Part shown: positions 23,863 through 31,675 of the stretch, piece after piece
Layout of the letters: each line of letters starts with the position of its first letter
How positions within the stretch are numbered: the first letter of the stretch is position 1
Assembly: GCA_903825285.1 (NCBI GenBank)
Contig: CAIJZY010000009.1
Span: 1-43,361 of the forward strand
Direction: 5' to 3'
Source: an uncultured Opitutia bacterium
GTDB taxonomy: Bacteria > Verrucomicrobiota > Verrucomicrobiia > Opitutales > Opitutaceae
DNA length: 43,361 bases
Translations under genes and position numbers: made by a program
Notes under the pieces: generated by a model
What the model was told of the DNA's origin: nothing
Database searches by the model: none
What the model saw: only the letters and a program-made list of their open reading frames with translations

Positions 23863-25551
23863 ATGAAAACCACTTTGAAACTCTCCGCCCTCGTCCTCGC
23901 GCTGCTCGCCCCCGCCGCCTTCGCCGTCCCCGGCGTGCCCGGCCAGGCGCCCAAGGAGGCCTTCCTCGTCCCGGTGCAGGACAACTGGGAGATCACGCTC
24001 AGCGACCCGGCCTCGCCGCACAAGGGCCAGCCCGGCGCGCTCGCGGCCAACCTGATGCTCATCGGCCTGCAGGGCCTGGCCAACACCGACGCGCCCCGCG
24101 TCTACATCGAGTACCCGCTCACCTGGCATTTCCACGACTTCAACCCGCTGAAGGATTTCTACGCCACGCGCTACGGCGTGAAGTTCACGCGGCTCGACAC
24201 GCCCGACGCGGCGCTGACGGCGCTCGGCCACTTCGCCAAGGGCTACGTGGTGTGGGACCGGAACGTGCGCGCCTCCATCAACGTCGCGCTCACCGCCGCC
24301 GGCGTGCTGCGCGGCATCGTGGTGGACGAGACCCTGATCCCGCTCGCGGAAAAGCACGGGCTCAAGCCGCTGGCGGACTTCCGCGGGAAGTTCACCGGCC
24401 AGTCGGACATCCAGATCTACCGCTGGGCCTACGCCACATACTGGAAGGACTGCAGCCGCGACTACATCATCTGGATGGGCGGCGCGGCGGGCAACGTGAT
24501 GGAGCCGGGCGTGGCGGACCTCGCCGTGGCGTTCCACGCCTTTGTCACGGACCTCTCGGCGAACCCGAAGGACAAGGAGGAGATCGCCTTCCACAAGGAG
24601 CTGCTCGCGCAGCTGAAGCCCACGGCCTGGATCATGGGCTGGCACTCCTACGCGAAGGACACGGAGGGCCAGTGGATCACGCTCACCTCGGGCTTCGGCC
24701 TGAAGGCGATCGGCCTGAACACGTTTCCCAACGGCACCTTCATGAGCCAGGTCGGCTTCTCGCCCGGCTTCAGCTTCACCAACAACAACCACGTGACCCG
24801 CGACAGCGTCGTGCACGCGGAGAAGAAGGTTTACCTCTGCCTCGTGCAGTCCGACAGCATGGGCATCGGCGCCTGGACCGAGCCCGAGCGCGGCCGGATC
24901 CCGTACAACTGGGAGGTCGGCGTGGACGGCGCGCAGTGGTATCCCGCCGCGATGGAAATGTTCGCGAAGGACAAGACCCCGAACGACTACTTCATCGGCG
25001 GCCAGTCGGGCTACATGTACCCGGCGGCGGTGCCGGCGGACCGCTTCCCCGGCCTGATGAAGGAGATGAACGTGATGATGCCGCTGATGGACGAGCACAC
25101 GGTCGGAATCATGGACCACACCGACCGCGGCATCCCGATCGGCTACTTTGACCTGCCGAAGCACGTGGTGGACGAGTATTACGCCGGCGCGCCGGGCGTC
25201 ATCGGCTTCATCAACGGCTATGCCGCCGCCCACACCTTCGACGTGCGCAACGGCCAGGCGATGATGTCCTACGACTACTACCTCGACGAGCACCGCCCGG
25301 TGGCGAGCGCCATTGCCGACCTCGACGAGCTTGCGCGGCTCAACCCCGTACGGCCGTACTTCATGCTCATCCACGTGCGCGAATCCAACAGCATCAAGCG
25401 CGTGATCAGCATCCTCGACGGCCTCGAGGAGAAGCCCGAGGTCGTGCCCCTCGACACGTTCCTGAAACTCGCCGCGAGCCAGCCGACGTTCAAGACGCGC
25501 TACAAGGACCCGAAGCCCGCCGACAAGCCCTGGGACTCGCAGACGCAGTGA
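23863..25551 (+). CDS. Secreted GxGYxYP-family protein, copy 2 (altered signature)
   Basis: 562 residues with signal peptide MKTTLKLSALVLALLAPAAF. Homologous to copy 1 along its length (LQGLANTDAPRVYIEYP, WHSYAKDTEGQ, DSMGIGAWTEPERGRIPY, INGYAAAHTFDVRNGQ, SYDYYLDEHRPV). The motif region reads IGGQSGYMYP (residues 378-387) where copy 1 has IAGLSGPGYMYP, so two residues including the first glycine of the signature are absent. Paired with the companion gene just upstream. The stop codon is two bases before repeat copy C, which separates it from a convergent peptidase gene. Confidence 0.88.
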   Translation: MKTTLKLSALVLALLAPAAFAVPGVPGQAPKEAFLVPVQDNWEITLSDPASPHKGQPGALAANLMLIGLQGLANTDAPRVYIEYPLTWHFHDFNPLKDFYATRYGVKFTRLDTPDAALTALGHFAKGYVVWDRNVRASINVALTAAGVLRGIVVDETLIPLAEKHGLKPLADFRGKFTGQSDIQIYRWAYATYWKDCSRDYIIWMGGAAGNVMEPGVADLAVAFHAFVTDLSANPKDKEEIAFHKELLAQLKPTAWIMGWHSYAKDTEGQWITLTSGFGLKAIGLNTFPNGTFMSQVGFSPGFSFTNNNHVTRDSVVHAEKKVYLCLVQSDSMGIGAWTEPERGRIPYNWEVGVDGAQWYPAAMEMFAKDKTPNDYFIGGQSGYMYPAAVPADRFPGLMKEMNVMMPLMDEHTVGIMDHTDRGIPIGYFDLPKHVVDEYYAGAPGVIGFINGYAAAHTFDVRNGQAMMSYDYYLDEHRPVASAIADLDELARLNPVRPYFMLIHVRESNSIKRVISILDGLEEKPEVVPLDTFLKLAASQPTFKTRYKDPKPADKPWDSQTQ

Positions 25552-25553
25552 GT

Positions 25554-25584
25554 TGTAGGGCGGGGTCGCCGACCCCGCCCTACA
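25554..25584. repeat. GC-rich palindromic repeat, copy C (single perfect hairpin)
   Basis: 31 bp with perfect 15-bp arms (TGTAGGGCGGGGTCG / CGACCCCGCCCTACA) around one base. It sits exactly between two convergent genes and could end transcription from both sides. Its last bases (CTA, 25580-25582) form the TAG stop codon of the leftward peptidase gene. Confidence 0.92.
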
Positions 25585-26734
25585 CCCCGGCGACTTTTCC
25601 CGCGGCGATCGTCTGCAGGAAACGCGCGGCCAGCTGCGCGCGCTCGACCAGGCTGGGCAGCGCGCAGAACTCGCGGTCGCTGTGCAGGTGGTCGCCAATG
25701 ACGCCGAGGCCGTCGAGGTTGGGCAGGCCGGCGGCGGAGAGCAGGTTGCCGTCGGAGCCGCCGCCCGCGTGGACCCACGAGAACGGCGCCAGGCCGAGCT
25801 CCCGGCCGCACGCCTGGTAGACGGCGAACGCGGCCTCCTCGGCCGGACCGCATTCCTTCGGCGGACGATTGAAGCTGCCGGTGAGCTCAAGCTTGAGGCC
25901 CTCGCGGGTGTTGATGGCGGCGGCGAGTTCCGCGAGGCGGGCGAGCACCGGTTCGCGGTCGGCCGCGCGGGTGACGCGGACGTCGAGCAGGGCCTGGGCG
26001 AAGTCGGGGACGACGTTGGTCGCCTCGCTCCCGCCGCGGACGAGCCCGATGTTGAGCAGCGTGCCGGGCAGTTCCGCCGGCAGCCGGTGCGCGGCGACGA
26101 GGAACTCGGCCAGCGCGGCGATCGCGTTGCGGGCGTCGCTCGGCGTCTTCGCGGCATGCCCGGCGCGGCCGCGGCAGGTGACGGTGAAGTTCCCCGTGCC
26201 CTTGCGCGACTGGACCAGATTGCCGTTGGGGCGGGCCGGCTCAAAGACGAGACCGAGCTGGTGGCGGCGCGCCGACTCGGCCAGCAGCCCGGCGCTGCCG
26301 AAGGACCCGGTCTCCTCGTCCGGGGTGAGCAGCACCTCGAAGCCCAGCGTGTCCGACGGCGACGCGGCGAGGTAGGCCGACAGCGCGGCGAGCATCACCA
26401 CGAGTCCGCCCTTCATGTCGGCAACGCCGGGACCGCGCAGCGTCTGGTCGTTCACCAGCTCGCAGTGCTGGAAGGAATGCCCGGCGCCGTAGACCGTGTC
26501 GTAGTGGCCGCAGAGCAGCACCTGCCGCGGCGCCTCCGGGCGGTAGCTCACGCGCAGCGCCTGCGCGGTGGTGTGGACGCACGCGGCGCGGACGACCGTG
26601 ACGCCCGGCAGCGCGGCGAAGTCGGCCTCGAGCAGGCCCAGCATGGCGGCCAGGCCCGTCAGGTTGTCGCTGCCGGAATTCTGGTTGGCCCAGCGGATGA
26701 GCCGGTCGCGGAGAAGGGGAAGTTCGGGAGCCAC
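25580..26734 (-). CDS. M20 family metallopeptidase (glutamate carboxypeptidase-like)
   Basis: 384 residues if it starts at the GTG at 26734 (VAPELPLLRDRLIRWANQ...), eight bases after the glyoxalase-like stop; no ATG is available before the conserved part, and the Shine-Dalgarno is unclear. Two-zinc site complete: GHYDT (H77, D79), GVADMKGG (D106), PDEETG (E140, E141), VFEPA (E165), and a distal histidine in HLHSDREF. The inserted dimerisation domain carries HAAKTPSDARNAI. Resembles carboxypeptidase G2-like enzymes that cleave terminal acyl-amino acids. No signal peptide with this start. Third gene of a leftward run with the beta-helix and glyoxalase genes. The stop codon lies inside a repeat. 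Confidence 0.88.
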   Translation of the reverse strand: MAPELPLLRDRLIRWANQNSGSDNLTGLAAMLGLLEADFAALPGVTVVRAACVHTTAQALRVSYRPEAPRQVLLCGHYDTVYGAGHSFQHCELVNDQTLRGPGVADMKGGLVVMLAALSAYLAASPSDTLGFEVLLTPDEETGSFGSAGLLAESARRHQLGLVFEPARPNGNLVQSRKGTGNFTVTCRGRAGHAAKTPSDARNAIAALAEFLVAAHRLPAELPGTLLNIGLVRGGSEATNVVPDFAQALLDVRVTRAADREPVLARLAELAAAINTREGLKLELTGSFNRPPKECGPAEEAAFAVYQACGRELGLAPFSWVHAGGGSDGNLLSAAGLPNLDGLGVIGDHLHSDREFCALPSLVERAQLAARFLQTIAAGKVAGV

Positions 26735-26742
26735 GGAGAAAG

Positions 26743-27129
26743 TCAGGCCCGGCCGTTGATGACGGCCTCGATGCGGTAGCCGTCGGGATCGAAGACGAAG
26801 GCGGCATAATAATTTTTGCCGTACTCCGGGTTCAGGCCTGAACCGCCGTTGTCTTTGCCGCCATGCTTCATGGCCGCCCGGTAAAAGGCGTCCACCGCCT
26901 TTCGCGACGGGGCGACGAAGGCGATATGAAAGCCGTCGCCGGTCATGATTTTCTCTCGCTGGCGCAACCGCAGCGCGAACTGGTCCTGGTTTTTCACTAG
27001 GCCGTAGCCAATCACCCATTCGTTCGTGAAAACCCGCTTGTAGCCCAGGGCCTTCATCACGGGGTCATAGAACGCCGCCGAGCGCTTCAAGTCGCGGGAG
27101 GGCAGCGAGAGATGGTGGATGAAGCGCAT
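26743..27129 (-). CDS. Glyoxalase/bleomycin-resistance (VOC) superfamily protein
   Basis: 128 residues from ATG at 27129 (MRFIHHLSLPSRDLKRSAAF...). One VOC module: N-terminal beta-alpha-beta with HHLSLPSRDLKRSAAFYDPV, then FHIAFVAPSRKAVDAFY, and the C-terminal metal-site strand AAFVFDPDGYRIEAVI. These proteins bind a divalent metal and act as small-molecule lyases, isomerases or dioxygenases, or as binding proteins; the substrate is not apparent. It sits 20 bp after the beta-helix gene and 8 bp before the M20 gene. Confidence 0.88.
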   Translation of the reverse strand: MRFIHHLSLPSRDLKRSAAFYDPVMKALGYKRVFTNEWVIGYGLVKNQDQFALRLRQREKIMTGDGFHIAFVAPSRKAVDAFYRAAMKHGGKDNGGSGLNPEYGKNYYAAFVFDPDGYRIEAVINGRA

Positions 27130-27149
27130 GGCCGGCCGCACGCCTTTGC

Positions 27150-29267
27150 TCACTTCGGGCGCACGGATTTCGGCCGAACACCTGACTTCGACCAGTCCCA
27201 CGGCTTGAAGCCGAGCTTGAGGGCGGGGGAGTTCTTCGCGATGCGCCAGGTCTTGCGGCCCTCGGTGAGGCGCGGGTTGGCAATGACCGACAGCAAGTCG
27301 TGGCCGGCCTGCCGCCACGCGGCGAAGCTCAGGTAATGCGGCGCGCCCTCCTTGAGGTAGGACTCGGGATTGACGCTGCGGGGCGCCCGGCCGCCGCCGA
27401 ACCAGAAGCAGTTCGCGTCGGTCACCAGCGCGCCGACCGCGATGTTGCCCTGGTAGCCGCTGCGGAAGAGCGACTCGCTCGGGCCAATCACGATGTTCTG
27501 GAAGAAATTCGCGCTGAAATGCCCGGGCTCGATCCGGCCGACCGACACCAGCGCGTGGCGGCCGCGCGCGAGGATGTTGTGGCGCACCACGTTCTCGCGG
27601 CCGTAGTGGATGTTGAACGGCGCATCCTTGGTGTCGTGGACGAGGTTGTGCTCGACGAGCACGTGCGAGGTGCCCTCGTCGAGGTACACGCCCCACCCGC
27701 CGTAGTCGTGCGACCAGATGTGGTGGAGGTGGTTGCCGCGGATGACGGTGCCGGGCTGCACGCCGAGCGTGTAGATGCCGCCCATGTCGCTGAGGATGCC
27801 GGCGCCGATGTGGTGGATGAGGTTGTGCTCGATCCGATTGTGGGTCGCGAGCGTGTCGCGGTAGCCCCAGGTCCAGCCGAGCGAGATGCCGGTGTAGCAG
27901 GTGTCGTGGATGTGGTTGTGCGCGACGACGCAGTCCGCGGCGTTGACCAGCAGCACGCCGATGCCCTGGTGAAAGATCCGGCCGATCTGGTGGATGTGGT
28001 TGTCCGTGATCGTGAGGTGGCCCGTGCGGCGGTCGCCGAGGCCGTCGAGCTCCGAGCCGCCGGCCCGGATGCCGCCGGCGCCGAGGTCCGTGAGGTGGTT
28101 GCCGACGGCGGAGCAGTCGCGGCAGCCGGCGCCGAACTCGAGGGCGTAGAGGCCCACGTGCTCGATGGTGCAGTCGGTGACGCGGCAGTTGCGGGCGGCG
28201 CGGAACAGCAACGCTCCCGGGACGGCGATGGCCGCCTGCGGGCTGCCGCCCATCGGCAGGTCCTGGCCCTCGAGCCCGTCATGCGTCGGCTGGTGCCGCT
28301 CGGCCAGCGGCGAGTACCAGTCGCCATGGCGGAAGGTGAGCCCGCGGAACTCCAGGCCGCGAAGGTGCCGCGCGCCGTGGAGGTCGATCCGCTCGACGGT
28401 CTCGCCGAAGACGGCGCCGCTGGCGCGCACGAAGGAGTGCAGGCGGGGCGCGACGATCGTGGTGTTCTCCGGCGTCTCGCCGGGGCGCGGCAGGTAGTAA
28501 AGCCGGCCAGTCTCGCGGCTGAGGTACCACTCGCCGGGCTCGGTGAGGGCCTCGAAGAGGTTGTCGATGTAGTAGCGCGCGTGGTCGCGGGTGCCGTCGG
28601 GCTTCGGGTGCGACTCGTAGAGGACGAAGTGCGAGCGGCGGCCGAAGCTGAGCCAGCCGGTGCGCGGATGGAGCGCGGGCTTCGGCAGCCGCTCCTCGAT
28701 CCAGTAGTGCATCAGGACGAACTCGGCCTCGGGCAGGGAGGTCCACGCGGGATCCACGTCGCCGGGACGCGGCTTGAAGGTGTCGCGGCCGTCGGTCAGC
28801 CCGGTCTTCTCCGGCTCGAGCATCTCGCCGACGCGGAGGACGTTCTGGCCGCCGGCCTGGTCGGGCGTGAACTTCGGGAACCGCGCGCGCGGGGCGCGGC
28901 GGCCGTTGACAAAGAGCGAGCGGAAGAAGCGCCGGCCGGCGGGGACGTCGGGCAGGTCGAGGGTCCACTCCGTGCGGCCCAGGCGCGTGCCCACGCGCCA
29001 GCCGGTCAGGACCTCGCCGCCGTCGAACACCGGCGTCGCGCCGGGGGCGGCGGCGAAGCAGGTGTCGGAGTCCGCCTCGGTGAACGCCACCGTGCTCGCG
29101 ACCTCGTACCGGCCGGACTTCACCAGGACCTTGGCCGGTCCGGCGACCTGGCCGGCGGCGCGCAGCCGGCGGAGATTGTCCCGGGCCCCGGCGAGGGTGG
29201 CCCAGGGGCGGGAGGCGGAACCGGGCGCGCCGTCGCGGCCCCGGGGGGAGAGGTGGAAGACGTGCAT
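27150..29267 (-). CDS. Right-handed parallel beta-helix protein, GH141-like
   Basis: 705 residues. The N-terminus MHVFHLSPRGRDGAPGSASR followed by PWATLAGARDNLRRLRA is the typical opening of GH141-type and related beta-helix carbohydrate enzymes. A beta-sandwich insert follows (about 90-280), then a long run of helix coils with repeated N-H-I-H/N-L-V-H stacks (DNHIHQIG, HNHIHDTC, HNLIHHIG, GNHLHHIW, HNLVHDTK). There is no signal peptide, unlike many relatives, so it may act in the cytoplasm or the true start may be missed. GH141 includes alpha-L-fucosidase and xylanase activity; the substrate here is unknown. First gene of a run with the glyoxalase-like and M20 genes. Confidence 0.85.
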   Translation of the reverse strand: MHVFHLSPRGRDGAPGSASRPWATLAGARDNLRRLRAAGQVAGPAKVLVKSGRYEVASTVAFTEADSDTCFAAAPGATPVFDGGEVLTGWRVGTRLGRTEWTLDLPDVPAGRRFFRSLFVNGRRAPRARFPKFTPDQAGGQNVLRVGEMLEPEKTGLTDGRDTFKPRPGDVDPAWTSLPEAEFVLMHYWIEERLPKPALHPRTGWLSFGRRSHFVLYESHPKPDGTRDHARYYIDNLFEALTEPGEWYLSRETGRLYYLPRPGETPENTTIVAPRLHSFVRASGAVFGETVERIDLHGARHLRGLEFRGLTFRHGDWYSPLAERHQPTHDGLEGQDLPMGGSPQAAIAVPGALLFRAARNCRVTDCTIEHVGLYALEFGAGCRDCSAVGNHLTDLGAGGIRAGGSELDGLGDRRTGHLTITDNHIHQIGRIFHQGIGVLLVNAADCVVAHNHIHDTCYTGISLGWTWGYRDTLATHNRIEHNLIHHIGAGILSDMGGIYTLGVQPGTVIRGNHLHHIWSHDYGGWGVYLDEGTSHVLVEHNLVHDTKDAPFNIHYGRENVVRHNILARGRHALVSVGRIEPGHFSANFFQNIVIGPSESLFRSGYQGNIAVGALVTDANCFWFGGGRAPRSVNPESYLKEGAPHYLSFAAWRQAGHDLLSVIANPRLTEGRKTWRIAKNSPALKLGFKPWDWSKSGVRPKSVRPK

Positions 29268-29347
29268 GGGAAAGCCCGGCCAGCCAAGCGCGGGCGCCCC
29301 GGGATGCGAAGGCTAAACAGGCGGCCGGGCTGAATATTAGCGCGCCG

Positions 29348-30229
29348 TCATTCCACCGCGGGCGGCGGCGGGGTGGGGGCGGAGAAGACGACGACGGCGA
29401 TGCCGGCGAGCACGATCAGGCTGGCGGCGTAGAACCGGGGATTCGGGCGCTCGCTGAAGAGAAAGTAGGCCACGATCGCGGGGAAGATGAACTGCGCGGC
29501 GCTGGCGAGGCCGACGACCTGCCCGCGCAGGTAGCGCACGGAGTGGTTGATCACGGTGTGGCCGAGGATGGTGGGGAAGCAGGCGAGGCTGAGGATGACC
29601 CACCATTCGCGGGCGGACCCGGCGCTGAACGACCCGAGCCAGGGCAGGGCGAGCAGCAGGCAGATCAGGCCGGACTGGAAGTAGATCGGCACGACGTAGA
29701 GCCAGAGCGAGGGGAAGTCGCGGTTCTTGCGGCCGTAGGCGACGTACCAGGCGACGAGCAGCATGGAGCCGAAGCAGATCAGGTTGCCGCGGAGGTCGCC
29801 GCCGCCGACCAGGGCGTCGGGCGCCAGCAGGTAGGCGATGCCGCCGAGGGCGATGGCGGTGCCGATGAGCTCGATGCGGTTGATCCGCTCGCGCACGAGC
29901 CAGTGGAGGAAGAACGGCATGGCGACCGGCACGAGGTTGACGATCAGGCTGGCCTGGGCCGCGGCGGTCTGGCGCGCGCCGTAGGCCCACGACGAGAAGT
30001 GCAGCGCGAGCAGCAGGGAAGGCGCGAGCGTGCGCCGCCACTGGAACGCGGTGAACGCCACGCCGTGCCTGCGCCACTCCCGGAAAAAAACCGGCGCCAG
30101 CAGCAGCCCCGCCGCCAGCAGCCGAAAGGCGGACAGCACTACCGGCTGAGTCGTGCTCAGCCGGATGAGGATCACCGACATCGAGGTCGAGAAGAGCCCG
30201 AGGAAAAGCAGGAGGTAGCGCCAGGGCAT
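29348..30229 (-). CDS. EamA/DMT family transporter
   Basis: 293 residues from ATG at 30229 (MPWRYLLLFLGLFSTSMSVI...), preceded by GAAGGG at a 3-base spacing. Ten hydrophobic helices in two EamA repeats: first repeat includes SAFRLLAAGLLLAPV and QASLIVNLVPVAMPFFLHW, second includes NLICFGSMLLVAWYVAYG and ASAAQFIFPAIVAYFLFSE. Drug/metabolite superfamily exporters; the cargo cannot be told from sequence. Ends 80 bp from the start of the beta-helix gene on the same strand. The long inverted-repeat element copy 2 lies just upstream. Confidence 0.92.
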   Translation of the reverse strand: MPWRYLLLFLGLFSTSMSVILIRLSTTQPVVLSAFRLLAAGLLLAPVFFREWRRHGVAFTAFQWRRTLAPSLLLALHFSSWAYGARQTAAAQASLIVNLVPVAMPFFLHWLVRERINRIELIGTAIALGGIAYLLAPDALVGGGDLRGNLICFGSMLLVAWYVAYGRKNRDFPSLWLYVVPIYFQSGLICLLLALPWLGSFSAGSAREWWVILSLACFPTILGHTVINHSVRYLRGQVVGLASAAQFIFPAIVAYFLFSERPNPRFYAASLIVLAGIAVVVFSAPTPPPPAVE

Positions 30230-30317
30230 GAACCCTTCAGCGTGCGCGGGCGCCGATCCGAGTCGAGCCACGACCACGCGGCCCGGGATGATTGCGCCTC
30301 ATACCGCCACCTTTCCC

Positions 30318-30473
30318 CGTCATCCTGAGCGAAGGCGAAGGATCGCGGTCAGCACTCCCGCACAGTCTGCGATGTGCACCCGACACGCAGGCGACGTCGC
30401 TCGAGTGTCGGGATCGCAGCGAGGGCACCAGGGCAAAGGGAACAGCGATCCTTCGCAGTTGCGCAGGATGACG
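30318..30473. repeat. 156-bp inverted-repeat element, copy 2 (TCATCCTGAGCG family)
   Basis: Begins CGTCATCCTGAGCGAAGGCG and ends CGCAGGATGACG, with the same internal plan as copy 1: an imperfect inner stem CGACAC...GTGTCG around the identical core GCGACGTCGC. The outer arms have drifted (GAAGGCGAAGG against CTTCGCAGTTGC). It lies upstream of the EamA gene and downstream of the AGLD-repeat gene. Confidence 0.85.
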
Positions 30474-30497
30474 CCGGGCGGGAGCCGGCGTCGGCGG

Positions 30498-31148
30498 TCA
30501 CGGCGCCAGCAGCGGGGGATTCACGCAGGCGCGGCCGGGGCCGACGCCGGGCAGGAACCAGGGCGGCAGGCCCTTGCCGTGGTATTCCGAGTAGCCGACC
30601 AGGACGGAGTAGCGGTGCGCGGGATCGTCGTAGCTCACCACCAGGTCGCCGCCCTGGAACGAGCCGGCCTTGCTCCAGCCGACCGTGTAGGATACCTCGC
30701 CGTGCAGTTCCAGCGGACGCTTGTAGGCCACGGCTTGCACGCCCCCGCTGCCCGCGGTCGCGGCCGAGGTCAGGGCGGCGGTCGCGGCGGGCTCGGGCGC
30801 CGGTCCCGCGAGCTGCAGGCGCACGCGCTCGTCGAGCGCGGCCAGCTGGGCGGTAGCGAGATGGTCCAGCCCGGCGATCTCGCGCTCGCGCGCGGTGCGG
30901 CGCTGGGAGAACCGGGTGCCCTCGACCGGGTTGTTTCTGAAGCGGCTCGCGGCGGCGTCCTGCCGCACGAGCCCGTCAATCACGGCCACGTTGTCGGGCG
31001 TCAGTTGGTCCAGCCCGGCGGCGGCGCGCTGGGCGGGCGTCAGCGTCGCGGAGAACCGGACGTCCTCCTCCGCGCGGGCGTAAGGGGCGGACGCGGCGAG
31101 GCTGAGCAGGAGGAGCAACCGCGGGAGAATCCGACCGAGTGCAGTCAT
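30498..31148 (-). CDS. Exported protein with duplicated AGLD motif, unknown function
   Basis: 216 residues. Signal peptide MTALGRILPRLLLLLSLAAS..YARA (cleavage near residue 26). Two similar helical units follow: AGLDQLTPDNVAVIDGLVRQ and AGLDHLATAQLAALDERVRL, each AGLD-x-L then a run ending D-x-x-V. The rest is low-complexity Ala/Pro and a C-terminal beta-rich part (LHGEVSYTVGWSKAGSFQGG ... HRYSVLVGYSEYHG). I do not recognise a named family. It follows the thioredoxin-like lipoprotein by 57 bp on the same strand, so it may share its operon. Envelope location likely. Confidence 0.75.
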   Translation of the reverse strand: MTALGRILPRLLLLLSLAASAPYARAEEDVRFSATLTPAQRAAAGLDQLTPDNVAVIDGLVRQDAAASRFRNNPVEGTRFSQRRTAREREIAGLDHLATAQLAALDERVRLQLAGPAPEPAATAALTSAATAGSGGVQAVAYKRPLELHGEVSYTVGWSKAGSFQGGDLVVSYDDPAHRYSVLVGYSEYHGKGLPPWFLPGVGPGRACVNPPLLAP

Positions 31149-31205
31149 GGGTTGGAACCTATGACTGCGACCGGGCGGCGGAGGTTCCGTCGGCGGTTAC
31201 CCGCC

Positions 31206-31661
31206 TCAGTGCAGCATCTCGTTGACGATGCCGTAGGCCTGGTCCCCTTCGGCCATCAGCTTCCCGTTCGGACCATAGATCTTGAAGTGCGGGATGGACT
31301 GCAGGCCGAACTGCTGGGCGACGGGCGAGCGCCAGTCGATGCCCCGGATGCCGGGGCGGTTGAGGTCGACCTCGACGACCACGATGTCGTCGTGCTCGGC
31401 GTGGAGCTTGTGCAGGGCGGGCGCGATGGCGCGGCACGGCGGGCAGCCCTCGCTGGTGAAGTCGAAGATCGTCGTCTTGCCCGGCACGATGTAATTCTGG
31501 AGGTCCACGGTGGCGCCGTGCGCGATGCGGGCGGGCGTGGGGGACTTCGGGGTGCCGCCGCGGGCGGTGGTGGCGCCGGTGGCGTCAATGACGCCGGTGC
31601 GGCTGCAGCCCAGGAGGCCGCAGAGGAGAAAGATCGGGCCGAGCAGGAGGACGCGTTTCAT
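31206..31661 (-). CDS. Thioredoxin-like lipoprotein
   Basis: 151 residues. Lipoprotein signal MKRVLLLGPIFLLCGLLGCS with lipobox LLGC (Cys19). After a linker comes a thioredoxin fold: TTIFDFTSEGCPPCRAIAPA with the CPPC pair at Cys73 and Cys76, and the cis-proline region QSIPHFKIYGPNG. Likely a membrane-anchored periplasmic thiol-disulphide protein. It starts 14 bp after the M3 peptidase stop codon, so the two are almost certainly co-transcribed. Confidence 0.9.
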   Translation of the reverse strand: MKRVLLLGPIFLLCGLLGCSRTGVIDATGATTARGGTPKSPTPARIAHGATVDLQNYIVPGKTTIFDFTSEGCPPCRAIAPALHKLHAEHDDIVVVEVDLNRPGIRGIDWRSPVAQQFGLQSIPHFKIYGPNGKLMAEGDQAYGIVNEMLH

Positions 31662-31675
31662 GGTAGGGATGTGGT

